Origin: Sulfurihydrogenibium subterraneum DSM 15120
GTDB lineage: Bacteria > Aquificota > Aquificia > Aquificales > Hydrogenothermaceae
NCBI RefSeq assembly: GCF_000619805.1
Contig: NZ_JHUV01000008.1
Coordinates: 1-64,000, forward strand
Direction of reading: 5' to 3'
DNA length: 64,000 nt
Shown here: piece by piece, positions 47,075 through 56,130 of the stretch
Layout: the number at the start of each line of letters is the position of its first letter
How positions within the stretch are numbered: the first letter of the stretch is position 1
The notes under the pieces: generated by a model
What the model was told of the DNA's origin: nothing
Databases searched by the model: none
What the model saw: the letters and a program-made list of their open reading frames with translations, nothing else
Position numbers and translations under genes: made by a program

Positions 47075-48088
47075 CTAATCTAAATTTAATAACCCCACAA
47101 TAGATAAAAATCCACCTTTAAATTCTTTCCCCTCTTTGTAAATATAAGGAAGGATTTTTGAGCCTTGAGGGACATAAGGCATTTGTTTTGGATTACCCGT
47201 TTTACCAAAAATTTTATGTCTTTCTTCATCGTTTTCTCTAAAACTAGCTCTTTCTTGGGATTTTTGTTGAATAAGAATTTTTATAATTTCTTTAAAATCA
47301 CTATTTGAGCCTATAGGGTGTAGAACTCTTATTTTATTTTCTTTTTTTGTTAGATTTTCAAATTCATTTTCAAATTCAATAAATTCTGTAAAATTTATTT
47401 TTTTATACTTGTGAAATATTGAAAAATTAAGCTCTTCTCTTCTCCAACCCTCTATTTCTTCTTCATTTTCCTCTATCCTTTTTATTTCCAATCTCCCATA
47501 TCCAATGTTCCATTTACCTCCCCAAAATCCATATTTATCCATAAAGGTTAAGAGTGGGAAAAAGATTGGCTCTATAATTTCTTCTTCCACATTAAAAATT
47601 ACAGTAAAGTCTCCGTAAAAACCTTTTTCGAAATACCAAACTGGGATTCTATTGTTATGTTCTAATTCAGGAAAATCTATTTTTCCAGTAGGAAATCTAT
47701 AATTATCAAATTCCTTTATATTTTCAATATTTTCAATTTCTATCAGACTTTTCCAGTTTGTAGTTCCGAAAATAATGGAAGGTAATGGAATTTCTTGTTC
47801 CAATAAACATTTTATTTTTGCTTGAAAATCGCTTCCTTCTCTTAGAAGACAATCTTGAAAATCTTTTCTATTAACTTCTTTTTCAAACCTTCCTTCTTTA
47901 AAAGAAATGACCCCATTTTTATCTCTTTTAATTTCACATAATCCTGAAAAGTAGCAAATTACTTCAAACCAAAATCTTAAGCTCCCTATCAATGAAGATG
48001 GTTTTATCTCCTTGTTATCTCCCCACGCATCTCCAGTCCAGAGAGGAGTAATGGTTTTAAAAGTTATTTCAACTTGTTTTTTTGCCAT
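47075..48088 (-). CDS. cmr1: Cmr1-like RAMP (Cas7 group)
   Basis: A 337-residue protein starting AKKQVEITFKTITPLWTGDA, then IKPSSLIGSLRFWFEVI (about 28-44), which is the Cmr1 signature of a substrate-binding loop plus LRFW helix. A second RAMP domain has WGGKWNIGYGRLEI (about 190-203). Cmr1 is a subunit at the 3' end of the type III-B/C complex. The ATG follows GAGGTG and overlaps the cas6 end by 20 bases. Confidence 0.85.
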   Translation of the reverse strand: MAKKQVEITFKTITPLWTGDAWGDNKEIKPSSLIGSLRFWFEVICYFSGLCEIKRDKNGVISFKEGRFEKEVNRKDFQDCLLREGSDFQAKIKCLLEQEIPLPSIIFGTTNWKSLIEIENIENIKEFDNYRFPTGKIDFPELEHNNRIPVWYFEKGFYGDFTVIFNVEEEIIEPIFFPLLTFMDKYGFWGGKWNIGYGRLEIKRIEENEEEIEGWRREELNFSIFHKYKKINFTEFIEFENEFENLTKKENKIRVLHPIGSNSDFKEIIKILIQQKSQERASFRENDEERHKIFGKTGNPKQMPYVPQGSKILPYIYKEGKEFKGGFLSIVGLLNLD

Positions 48089-48827
48089 TGTTTAACACCT
48101 CTATCATTCCAAAACCTTGTGAATTTTTTGCACCTAATCCAGCATCAAAAACAACTTTAAAAAGTTCTGGGTTGGTTTTTATTTTGAATGTTCCTTCGTA
48201 TGCTTCTATTGGAAAATCTTTGTATTTTAATAATACTTTTTTTGTGGTTATAGGTTCTATTTCAAAAGGAAAATCTCCAATTTCTTTGTTAGTTATTATC
48301 TGGTATTTTTTTCTTAGATTTTCTTTTAACAGCTGTTTAAATTCTTGTTCAGATGGAGAATAGTATCTGTAGTATTTTTTACTGTTTTCAAATGTTTTGT
48401 AGGCTGTTATTGGAGATAGGGTTTTTATTGTGAATTCTTCTTTTAAATCATGGTTTGGAAGGACTTCTATACTTTCAAGGTAAAGTGTATTTTTATCTAA
48501 CATAACTTCTTCATTTTTTAAAAAAGTTTCTCCCCAGTTTTTTGTAAAATCGCCTATAGCTGAAGATATGTATATAGAGATTGGAGTTTTGTATTTTATG
48601 CTTTTTGTTTTATTGTTTTCTTTTATGAGAGTGTAATGTTGAGATTGTATTTTTGAAAATGTAAAAAGTTTAAACTGTCTTTTATGATAAAAAAATCCTA
48701 TATCGTGAAGGAATTTAGCTATTTCTTTTGGGAGATTATTATAAAGCATACTTTGAACTATATGATTGTGATGTATCGGAAGAGTGATGTAATCTCTATC
48801 TGAAATCAGCTGTATCTTGATCCTCAC
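48069..48827 (-). CDS. cas6: Cas6 pre-crRNA endoribonuclease (shared by the I-B and III-C modules)
   Basis: A 252-residue RAMP endonuclease that cuts the array transcript inside each repeat, leaving an 8-base 5' tag (here ATTGAAAC). The N-terminal ferredoxin fold has LPIHHNHIVQSMLYNNL with histidines near 19-22 that may be catalytic. The C-terminal glycine-rich loop is GAKNSQGFGMIEVL (about 231-244). The start is GTG behind AGGAT. It is the only intact cas6 beside the array and lies between the I-B genes and the III-C genes. A second, different cas6 is at 62734-63531. Confidence 0.9.
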   Translation of the reverse strand: MRIKIQLISDRDYITLPIHHNHIVQSMLYNNLPKEIAKFLHDIGFFYHKRQFKLFTFSKIQSQHYTLIKENNKTKSIKYKTPISIYISSAIGDFTKNWGETFLKNEEVMLDKNTLYLESIEVLPNHDLKEEFTIKTLSPITAYKTFENSKKYYRYYSPSEQEFKQLLKENLRKKYQIITNKEIGDFPFEIEPITTKKVLLKYKDFPIEAYEGTFKIKTNPELFKVVFDAGLGAKNSQGFGMIEVLNNGKKTS

Positions 48828-48860
48828 CTTTTTATCCTGTTTTTTATTTTGTTTTGAGAT

Positions 48861-48866
48861 ATTATA
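48861..48866 (-). promoter_or_regulatory. -10 element for the cas6-cmr operon
   Basis: TATAAT on the minus strand lies 34 bases before the cas6 GTG. A weak TTAAAT-type -35 is 16 bases further upstream. The cas6 operon may thus have its own promoter in addition to read-through from the array. Confidence 0.45.
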
Positions 48867-48896
48867 GCAAATTTTTTTAAAGATTTAATAAAAAAT

Positions 48897-50126
48897 ATTT
48901 CAATTCCTCATAGGCACGCTAAAAACAGTTCATCTCTATAAAATACTCACTTTCTACTTTGAGTTTCAATTCCTCATAGGCACGCTAAAAACATTCACAA
49001 ATGCATTTAAAAGAATTAGGGCATACAGTTTCAATTCCTCATAGGCACGCTAAAAACGAGACTTTCTATGTAAATAGCTTCTTCAAACGCAGGAAGTTTC
49101 AATTCCTCATAGGCACGCTAAAAACTGCCTGTTCTGCGTAGTAGTGTTCTTTTTCGTTTTCGTTTCAATTCCTCATAGGCACGCTAAAAACTAAATCTAT
49201 TGTCTCAATTAGCATTCTTCTACAATCATGTTTCAATTCCTCATAGGCACGCTAAAAACTGGCTTTCTTTTTCAGCTTGAGCTACAGAGTAGTAAGTTTC
49301 AATTCCTCATAGGCACGCTAAAAACAAGTTTTCTCATACTCTACTTTTAAACTGTCGTCAAGTTTCAATTCCTCATAGGCACGCTAAAAACCTAGCTACA
49401 TTCCTTGATAAGACAATTGATAACAATTGTTTCAATTCCTCATAGGCACGCTAAAAACGGATTGCAGTTGACACACAAAACACCAATTGGGTAGGTTTCA
49501 ATTCCTCATAGGCACGCTAAAAACAAGTTTTCTCATACTCTACTTTTAAACTGTCGTCAAGTTTCAATTCCTCATAGGCACGCTAAAAACTATGCAGACC
49601 CAGCTTCAAAGGAAACTTTAGAATATTGTTTCAATTCCTCATAGGCACGCTAAAAACAAAATAGAAGTCGAAGACATAGATAACTGTTATTCCGGTTTCA
49701 ATTCCTCATAGGCACGCTAAAAACTCTTTCAAGGGAGCTCTATTGAAAGTGCCACAGAAAGTTTCAATTCCTCATAGGCACGCTAAAAACTCGCTTTCAT
49801 CTTTTTGAAGTCCATCGTTGTCTATAGTTTCAATTCCTCATAGGCACGCTAAAAACTCGTCAGAATATTCAGCTCCAAACATTTGAGCTATGTTTCAATT
49901 CCTCATAGGCACGCTAAAAACCATCAATAATAACTATTGGTTTATCTTTGTTTACATAGTTTCAATTCCTCATAGGCACGCTAAAAACGTAAATTTTATT
50001 TGTTCTATACTTATCAAGATTATCGTTTCAATTCCTCATAGGCACGCTAAAAACTTGTTTCAATAGATGTATCTAATTTCGCACTACTTAGTATATGTTT
50101 CAATTCCTCATAGGCACGCTAAAAAC
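48897..50126 (-). CRISPR. CRISPR array, 19 repeats and 18 spacers
   Basis: The 30-base repeat runs, on the plus strand, from GTTTCAATTCCTCATAGG to CACGCTAAAAAC; read from the leader on the minus strand it begins GTTTTTAGCG and ends ATTGAAAC, the usual 5' tag. Repeat starts are 48897, 48963, 49028, 49096, 49162, 49230, 49296, 49362, 49429, 49495, 49561, 49628, 49695, 49761, 49827, 49892, 49959, 50025 and 50097. Only the repeat at 48897, farthest from the leader, shows a change (its last tag base). Spacers are 35-38 bases except the leader-proximal one (42). Spacers 49326-49361 and 49525-49560 are identical. Confidence 0.98.
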
Positions 50127-50214
50127 CCCTTCTTTAACCTTATTCGGTTGTCAAGGTTAAAATCGTTTATTATCAACTATTAGATAGTATACTACACTTT
50201 TTTAAAAAATGCAA
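50127..50214 (-). promoter_or_regulatory. CRISPR leader with promoter
   Basis: The leader adjoins the repeat at 50097-50126. On the minus strand it has TTGCAT (50209-50214), 17 bases, then TATACT (50186-50191), placing the transcription start near 50179, about 50 bases before the first repeat. TTGACAACCGAATAAGG lies between promoter and repeat and is conserved in the orphan leader at 27361-27444, so it may be an integration-factor or Cas1 recognition site. Confidence 0.75.
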
Positions 50215-50233
50215 CAGAAATGTAAAAATTCCA

Positions 50234-50330
50234 GTCGACCTCCAATCCTGCAAAAATCCCTGGAGATCGACAGTTATTATTTTTCAATTACTTAGATTGA
50301 TTAATCTCAATTAGCTATTTCTAATTGAGA
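50234..50330. promoter_or_regulatory. Two hairpins between cas2 and the CRISPR leader
   Basis: The first inverted repeat pairs GTCGACCTCCA (50234-50244) with TGGAGATCGAC (50261-50271) with one mismatch and a 16-base loop; on the minus strand it is followed by TGGAATTTTT. The second is a perfect ten-base stem TCTCAATTAG (50305-50314) / CTAATTGAGA (50321-50330) with a six-base loop. They could end cas2 transcription ahead of the array promoter or form a structured RNA. Confidence 0.5.
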
Positions 50331-50374
50331 CTCAAAAACTGCCAATTTCGATAGGACGACGACTGCAATTCGGT

Positions 50375-50641
50375 TTAAAAGAAAATATCTTCTGATGAAG
50401 GCTTGCTAATACCAAATTCATCTCTTTCGTAATATTTTTTAGTTCTAAATTTATAAACCAATACAGAGTCTTCATCTTTATTCATAATGGACTTTAACTC
50501 ATCTATAAGTATTCTGTAATTTGCCTCTGTTATCTCCCCTTCAAATACACTGTTTTGAACGTGAGTCAGATATTTTTTACAAATTTTATGGAACTTACTA
50601 ACTCTCTTTTCATTAGCATCGTAAACTAAAATGATAAACAT
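50375..50641 (-). CDS. cas2: Cas2 spacer-integration subunit
   Basis: An 88-residue ferredoxin-fold protein. It starts MFIILVYDANEKRVSKFHKI, with the metal-site aspartate at position 8, and has LTHVQNSVFEGEIT. Cas2 bridges two Cas1 dimers in the spacer-integrating complex. It is the last gene of the I-B operon, one base after cas1, and 248 bases from the array. Confidence 0.96.
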   Translation of the reverse strand: MFIILVYDANEKRVSKFHKICKKYLTHVQNSVFEGEITEANYRILIDELKSIMNKDEDSVLVYKFRTKKYYERDEFGISKPSSEDIFF

Positions 50642-50642
50642 A

Positions 50643-51632
50643 TCACCACTCTGCTATAAAGGGCTTGTAAATTTCTTCATCTAAAAAATGTTTATAGAGT
50701 TTATAGCATTCAAGCCTTATTAATCTTCGGTAAGATACATTTCCAAGATTCTTATACTTTATTGTTGTAAATAACTTTTCTTCAAAATCCTTTATAAAAA
50801 TTTGTTTTCCTTTTTCATTCAAATAAGAAAATTCAACATCTTCTTCAAAATGTTCTATTTTTATTTTTCCTTTATTAACTAAACTAAAAATCACTCTATC
50901 AACAATTATAGGCTTAAAAATTTCAGAAATATCTAAATTTAGAGTAAAACTTCTCTGATTTGTTTCATGAAGGTAGCCAATTCTTGGGTCTAAATGTGTC
51001 CTGTATATTTGACTAAGAACGGTTGTATAGAGCAGAGAATTTCCAAAGCTTATTAAAGCATTTAAAGGATTATTAGGTGGTCTTTTTGTCCTTTTGTCAA
51101 AATAAAAGCTTTCAGAATTCAGAATAATATTAAAAGATTCATAATATGATTTTCTTATTTCTCCTTCTAATGCCATAAGTGAAGGAATGTCTTGTTTTAA
51201 ATCTATTTCATTTTTCTTTTCTTCTATAAACTTTACATAATCTTTTATATCATCTTTTGATTTTTGATAGTATTTCAGATTTTTCAGTATGTTTTCTACT
51301 GCACCTTTCACAAAACTCTTTGCTAAAAATAATCTTTCTTTTATTTTTAAATAAAATTCTGCCTGTTTAAGTGTTAACAAACCAGAATTCAAATATTCCC
51401 TTGGATAATAAGCTCCCACATAGTATCCGTGATAATTATAAAAGAAAAGTGGTATGCTGTTTTTTGTAAAAAATTCTAAAACTCTTTTGTTTAAATCAAC
51501 CTCTCCAAATATATGTATTTCAGAAATGGTATTCACTGGAATTATTCTTTTATCATTTTCTCTTTCAAAATAAATTGTATTATCTTTTCTTCGTAAAACA
51601 CCATTATTAAACAGATATACAGCTTTCTTCAT
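50643..51632 (-). CDS. cas1: Cas1 integrase (type I-B)
   Basis: A 329-residue integrase. From the ATG at 51632 (GGAG upstream), it has an N-terminal beta domain, then the catalytic helices with ALEGEIRKSYYE (glutamate), HLDPRIGYLHETN (histidine) and ISEIFKPIIVDRVIF (acidic residue). It starts two bases after the cas4 stop. It is the only Cas1 in the window, so both interference modules would depend on it for new spacers. Confidence 0.96.
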   Translation of the reverse strand: MKKAVYLFNNGVLRRKDNTIYFERENDKRIIPVNTISEIHIFGEVDLNKRVLEFFTKNSIPLFFYNYHGYYVGAYYPREYLNSGLLTLKQAEFYLKIKERLFLAKSFVKGAVENILKNLKYYQKSKDDIKDYVKFIEEKKNEIDLKQDIPSLMALEGEIRKSYYESFNIILNSESFYFDKRTKRPPNNPLNALISFGNSLLYTTVLSQIYRTHLDPRIGYLHETNQRSFTLNLDISEIFKPIIVDRVIFSLVNKGKIKIEHFEEDVEFSYLNEKGKQIFIKDFEEKLFTTIKYKNLGNVSYRRLIRLECYKLYKHFLDEEIYKPFIAEW

Positions 51633-51634
51633 TT

Positions 51635-52138
51635 TTAGCTCCAGCACATATCTTTATAGGCACAATTTTTACAGTAGGGTATTTTTTCAGGTTTAGGAGG
51701 TTTAGGAAGTTTTAAAATTTCTGTTATATCTTTTATTGCTTTTTCTATCTTATATTCTATCTCTTTTGTAAGAATTATTTTTTCTTTTTTCCTCTCTTCT
51801 GGAATTAAAAGCTCCCCTACAAATTCTATACCTTTTTCTTTTTTAAGATAGTACAAATAAAATGCAATTTGCATTCTGGCACTTTGAATAAATTTTGAAG
51901 ATTTTTTAATTTCACCAATAACTTTCTTATTGGAGAGAATATCTATTTTTATTGTGTTATCTATAAAAATTTCTTTCTTTTCACCTTTATAAAACAACTC
52001 ATGAATATGTTTTCCTAAAATTAAAAAATCATTTTCTTGATCAGCTTCTATTGAATGACCTATTAGCCAAACTTCTCTTTGACAAATATAATAATACCAT
52101 ATAAGTGTTCCGTTTATTTTGCTTGTTTCAATACTCAA
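51635..52138 (-). CDS. cas4: Cas4 nuclease
   Basis: A 167-residue RecB-like iron-sulfur nuclease that trims prespacers and helps choose the PAM. One cysteine is in YYYICQREVWL (about 16-26). The other three close the protein in YCKNCAYKDMC (about 156-166). The RecB motifs GKHIHELFY and GEIKKSSKFIQSARMQ lie between. It overlaps cas3 by 11 bases. Confidence 0.94.
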   Translation of the reverse strand: MSIETSKINGTLIWYYYICQREVWLIGHSIEADQENDFLILGKHIHELFYKGEKKEIFIDNTIKIDILSNKKVIGEIKKSSKFIQSARMQIAFYLYYLKKEKGIEFVGELLIPEERKKEKIILTKEIEYKIEKAIKDITEILKLPKPPKPEKIPYCKNCAYKDMCWS

Positions 52139-54449
52139 AAAATAAATCTCCCTTTACTTTAAATCCTGTTTCTCTATCGTAATAGTTTTCTAGTTCTGAT
52201 AATGGAACATAATAAAAATAGTTTTCTTGGTGTGGAGAGTTGTCTTTTACAGGAACTGATACTACATATTCATAAAAATCTTTTTTGATAATATCAAATG
52301 CTTTTTTCCTTTCAAAAATATCCTTTATATCCCAGATTGCTTTATATTTGTTCCATATCTCAACAGCTTTTTCATCAAGTTGAATAAACACATCTTGTTT
52401 ATAATCATCTTCTTCTATTAGAACAAAGTCTTTAATAGATGTAATTTTATTCTTTTCTTTTTCTGCTAAAAATACCAATCCAGAAGCAAGTTTTATTAAC
52501 TCTATAGATTCTGCTTGAGATATCTTTTGATTTACAATTTCGTAATACCTGCTGACTAAATCTTTTATCTCTCTTTCATCGTATGAGCTTTTAGTTAATA
52601 TTTTTTTAGTTGCATTAAGTAAAACAATATCGTAGATATAAGAAGAGTAATACCGATTATTTTTTCCATCATAAAGATTTATAATGTAAATAATACCCTT
52701 TTCTTTTAAAGCTTCTCTATTACATCTACCTGCAGACTGTATAATGCTATCAAGAGGTGCAAAATCTCTGTAAACAACATCAAAATCAACGTCTACACCT
52801 GCTTCTATAAGCTGAGTAGAAACAGCTATTCTCTTATTTTTAGCTTTAAGAATTTCTATCCTTTCTAATCTTTCCTTAGGGACTACGTGGGTAGATAGGT
52901 ATATAACTTCTTCTGGATATAATTCTTTTAGATAATTATAAACCTCTTTAGCTGATGAAACTGTATTTAAAATAAATAGATAACTTTTGTCATTCTGAAG
53001 ATGTAGAGAGTTGCAAAATTCCAATATAGTTTTAGGTTTTAAATCTACTTCTATTTTGTACCTGTTTACTTGATTAAAATAACTTTCTTCGCGTATAAGA
53101 TTTCTGCCGTTTATAAACATATTAGGTAAAGTTGCGGTAGTGTAAATTACGTAAAAATTAAACTTTTCTGATAAAGAGTTAAGTAGCTGTTTAATTAATA
53201 ACCAAGAACGTGTGGGAATACTCTGGACTTCATCTAAAATTATTACTGAATTTGTAAACTTATGAAACTTTCTTATCATTTTGTTTTTGTTTCCTAATAA
53301 TGAGTAAAAAAATTGCATAAATGTGGTTATAGTTATTTTACTGTTAAATCCTTCTATAAGTATTCTGGAGCTGTCATAATCTAAAGTCTGTTCTTCATCT
53401 TTATAATCAAATCCAGTTAGATGATGATACTTAAGTAAAATACTGTTGTCTATATTGATACTATTATTCATTAAAACATTCTCTATAACTTTATGATTTT
53501 GTTCTATTACGGATAAAAACGGTAAAACATAAATTATCCTTAAATCTTTACCTTTTTCTTGTTTAAACTTATCTGCTATTTTTAGAGCATATTTAAAAGA
53601 AAGAAGAGTTTTACCCATTCCTGTTGGTAGATTAAGGGTATATATTTTCTGATTTAAGTCTATTTCTTGATTTTCTATCTCGTTGTAGGCTTTTTCTCTT
53701 AGTTTGTATAACGAGTTGTTTTGCTTATTTAAAGTTTTTACGTAATTATCAACTATAAATGGTTTTATATCTTGTTGTTTAAATAAAATACTTTTGTCTG
53801 TTTTTATTCCTACATCAGATTTATCAGCATCTAAAAGCAAAGAATAAAAAAGCAAAGTATCTATATAATATTCTAAGTTTTGTTTTTCTCTTATTTCTTT
53901 TCTTACAAATGTTTTTAATTCTCTTAATAATTTTTGTATCTGTTTTAAGTCAATCTCGTTGAAATCAAAAAGAAAAATCTCTTTATTTTCAAATGTTAGA
54001 TTACTAAAAAATTTTTTAAACTTCTCCTTATCTATTGATTTTATCTGTTTTTCTAAAATTTCTACTTCGCTATCATCTAACGTAAGGTCATACATAAAAT
54101 CTTCTAAGTTTGAGTGATGTCTTTTAGGTAGTATATAAGATAGTATAAGTAAGAATTTATCATTAATGTTTTGACTTTTTAAATATCTATCTGTAAGGTA
54201 TAAACTTATTATAGCTCCTAAAAGTGAATGTTTTCTTAATTCTTTATTTACAGAATTATCTCCTTGAATGTATTTTTGAAAGTATTCTGTAGCTTTTCCT
54301 AAATCGTGAGAGAATAAGATTATAGAAAGGACGTCGTTTAATACTTTATTTTTTTCAATATTCTGTGCAAATTTTAATCCAAGTTCTAAAACATTTGATA
54401 TATGTTCTTCCATAAATCTTTCAGGATGAGAAAATAAACCTGAATTCAT
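52128..54449 (-). CDS. cas3: Cas3 helicase-nuclease (type I-B)
   Basis: A 773-residue effector. The N-terminal HD nuclease domain has FSHDLGKATEYFQ (His48-Asp49). The SF2 helicase follows, with LPTGMGKTLLSF (about 275-286), ILDEVQS (about 402) and QSAGRCNREALKEKG (motif VI). It unwinds and degrades DNA found by Cascade. All motifs look intact. It overlaps cas5 as ATGA. Confidence 0.96.
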   Translation of the reverse strand: MNSGLFSHPERFMEEHISNVLELGLKFAQNIEKNKVLNDVLSIILFSHDLGKATEYFQKYIQGDNSVNKELRKHSLLGAIISLYLTDRYLKSQNINDKFLLILSYILPKRHHSNLEDFMYDLTLDDSEVEILEKQIKSIDKEKFKKFFSNLTFENKEIFLFDFNEIDLKQIQKLLRELKTFVRKEIREKQNLEYYIDTLLFYSLLLDADKSDVGIKTDKSILFKQQDIKPFIVDNYVKTLNKQNNSLYKLREKAYNEIENQEIDLNQKIYTLNLPTGMGKTLLSFKYALKIADKFKQEKGKDLRIIYVLPFLSVIEQNHKVIENVLMNNSINIDNSILLKYHHLTGFDYKDEEQTLDYDSSRILIEGFNSKITITTFMQFFYSLLGNKNKMIRKFHKFTNSVIILDEVQSIPTRSWLLIKQLLNSLSEKFNFYVIYTTATLPNMFINGRNLIREESYFNQVNRYKIEVDLKPKTILEFCNSLHLQNDKSYLFILNTVSSAKEVYNYLKELYPEEVIYLSTHVVPKERLERIEILKAKNKRIAVSTQLIEAGVDVDFDVVYRDFAPLDSIIQSAGRCNREALKEKGIIYIINLYDGKNNRYYSSYIYDIVLLNATKKILTKSSYDEREIKDLVSRYYEIVNQKISQAESIELIKLASGLVFLAEKEKNKITSIKDFVLIEEDDYKQDVFIQLDEKAVEIWNKYKAIWDIKDIFERKKAFDIIKKDFYEYVVSVPVKDNSPHQENYFYYVPLSELENYYDRETGFKVKGDLFFEY

Positions 54450-55138
54450 GGCTTTAAAAATGATATGATTTTATTTTCTACTTTATAAACATTTTTAAAT
54501 CTACCTTCTATACTGTCTCCTTTTAACTCCATAACAACATCTTTATAGCTTCTAACTATTCTGTTTTCTTCCATATCCAAAGGTATTTTTTCTTTGAAGT
54601 ATCTTTTACCTTCAGTTATTTCTATACTTTCAATATTTTCATTTAATATGACAGTGTTTACATAGTCAGATTGAGGTAAAGGCTGAATTTCATATAATCC
54701 AACATATCTAAAGTTTGAAATAAGATTTGCAAGTCCTAATGATAGAGTATAAAAGTTTTTCCCCTCTTGTATTTTTTCTTTTAATTCCCTAAAGAGAGAC
54801 TCATCTTTTAGGTTTATATATAACCTATAATGTGGATTTTTTAGAAATTCTGTTCTAATCTGAGTTCTATTTTTTATTTTTGTAAAATTTTCCTTAGTGT
54901 CTATGTAGTTTAATGTAATTCTAGTTTTTTTTACAGGGTTTATAATCTGTATTGCGATATCTGAAGTATTTGCGTTTATATACTTTAAATATACATTTTT
55001 ATCTAGTCCAAGAACAGCTCCTATCATACCAAAAATAGAAGTAGGGGGAGGTATGGAGAATGTCAGAGGAGATGAAGTAGTATAAAACTTTTTAAAATGT
55101 CCAAAGTCTCCCCATATATCAAAAACAAGTACTTGCAT
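54446..55138 (-). CDS. cas5: Cas5 of type I-B (Cas5h)
   Basis: A 230-residue RAMP that caps the 5' end of the crRNA in Cascade. The N-terminal VLVFDIWGDFGHFKKFYT and SPLTFSIPPPTSIFGMIGAV segments are characteristic of the Cas5 fold in subtype I-B (Hmari/Csh). It lies between cas7 (12 bases) and cas3 (overlapping). Confidence 0.94.
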   Translation of the reverse strand: MQVLVFDIWGDFGHFKKFYTTSSPLTFSIPPPTSIFGMIGAVLGLDKNVYLKYINANTSDIAIQIINPVKKTRITLNYIDTKENFTKIKNRTQIRTEFLKNPHYRLYINLKDESLFRELKEKIQEGKNFYTLSLGLANLISNFRYVGLYEIQPLPQSDYVNTVILNENIESIEITEGKRYFKEKIPLDMEENRIVRSYKDVVMELKGDSIEGRFKNVYKVENKIISFLKP

Positions 55139-55150
55139 TATTCTAATCCT

Positions 55151-56053
55151 TTATAAATTAATTTCTTCAAACTTTACAAAATCTAATTTTAACTCTCTGT
55201 TTAATTTTAAATTTCTATCCACTTTAAAAAGAACCTTTTCAATCTTGTCTTTATTTTCCTCTATAACTTCTAAAAGTTTATCTATGTTGAGTATAAAGTC
55301 ATCGGTTGACCTTATTTCTTCGTCCTGTTTGTCAGACTCTATTTTTATATATCTGTGTAGCTCCCCAATGTGATAGTAGAGGTTTTCTTTGTAAATAATC
55401 TCTATTAATAATCTTGGACTGTGTTCTGTTTTTGACCTCGTTATTAAGTTTTTTGTTCCATACCATAAAGCTTCTTTTAGCAGTTCTAAGTCCTCATCTT
55501 TTAAGTTTGTATGTTTAGCAGCGTTTTCGTTTGCTACACCGTGAAAAGCAATAAAGGAATAAGGTAATATCCATTCTTCTCTAAAAGTTTTTCCACTTTT
55601 TCCTTTATCGGAAGCAAAAGCTCCTGTTCCTTTGATATACTCAAGTTTTACTCTATGTAAAGACTGTCCCATATTAAACTGTACAGGACCTGTAAATGTT
55701 ACAGAATTGTCTTTTGATTTTCCAGTTTCAACAGGAATAGTTGCTCCAAAGAGTCTAACGTCAATACACTCATTTAGTATTCTTACTGGATTATTTTCAA
55801 AATTTTTTGCCCTTGCTTTTGCATCTTGAAGATTACCGTTTTCTAATCCTTCCCTTATAAAAATCTCTAAATTTTTAAAGTTATAGAGATAGTCTCTTAC
55901 TGTTCTTTTTAGTCTTACATCTGTTACTATGTTTCTTCCTGTTTCTTCGTCTATTCTTGGTTTGTTATCATCGTTTGGGTCTCCGTTTGGATTACCAAAG
56001 CTAACATCGTATAGGAATAGATATTCTCTACGATTTTTAATTGTTTCACCCAT
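55151..56053 (-). CDS. cas7: Cas7 of type I-B (Csh2)
   Basis: The 300-residue backbone subunit of Cascade. Signatures are YLFLYDVSFGNPNGDPNDDNK (about 11-30), IVTDVRLKRTVRDYL, RLFGATIPVE and TGPVQFNMGQSLHRV, all typical of Csh2. AAAGGAGAG supports the ATG at 56053. A 73-base gap and a nucleotidyltransferase gene separate it from cas8b, although the two are normally adjacent. Confidence 0.96.
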   Translation of the reverse strand: MGETIKNRREYLFLYDVSFGNPNGDPNDDNKPRIDEETGRNIVTDVRLKRTVRDYLYNFKNLEIFIREGLENGNLQDAKARAKNFENNPVRILNECIDVRLFGATIPVETGKSKDNSVTFTGPVQFNMGQSLHRVKLEYIKGTGAFASDKGKSGKTFREEWILPYSFIAFHGVANENAAKHTNLKDEDLELLKEALWYGTKNLITRSKTEHSPRLLIEIIYKENLYYHIGELHRYIKIESDKQDEEIRSTDDFILNIDKLLEVIEENKDKIEKVLFKVDRNLKLNRELKLDFVKFEEINL

Positions 56054-56085
56054 GGTTTCTCTCCTTTATAGTAAGTTTTTATTTT

Positions 56086-56130
56086 TCAAATTAATTTTGC
56101 TTTTTCTAAATTTTCTTTTAATGTCCTCAA
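56086..56130 (-). pseudogene. 15-codon remnant, possibly of a HEPN partner gene
   Basis: A frame that starts TTG over the nucleotidyltransferase stop codon encodes LRTLKENLEKAKLI and then stops. MNT-type nucleotidyltransferases are normally followed by a helical HEPN or DUF86 partner that begins with similar amphipathic helices, and start-stop overlap is common in such pairs. It could be the stub of a lost partner, or chance. Confidence 0.25.

Noticed and set aside
48927-50096. Self-targeting spacers against genes in this window
   Set aside because: Reading the spacers against the window by eye gave no clear long match; a proper search was not possible.
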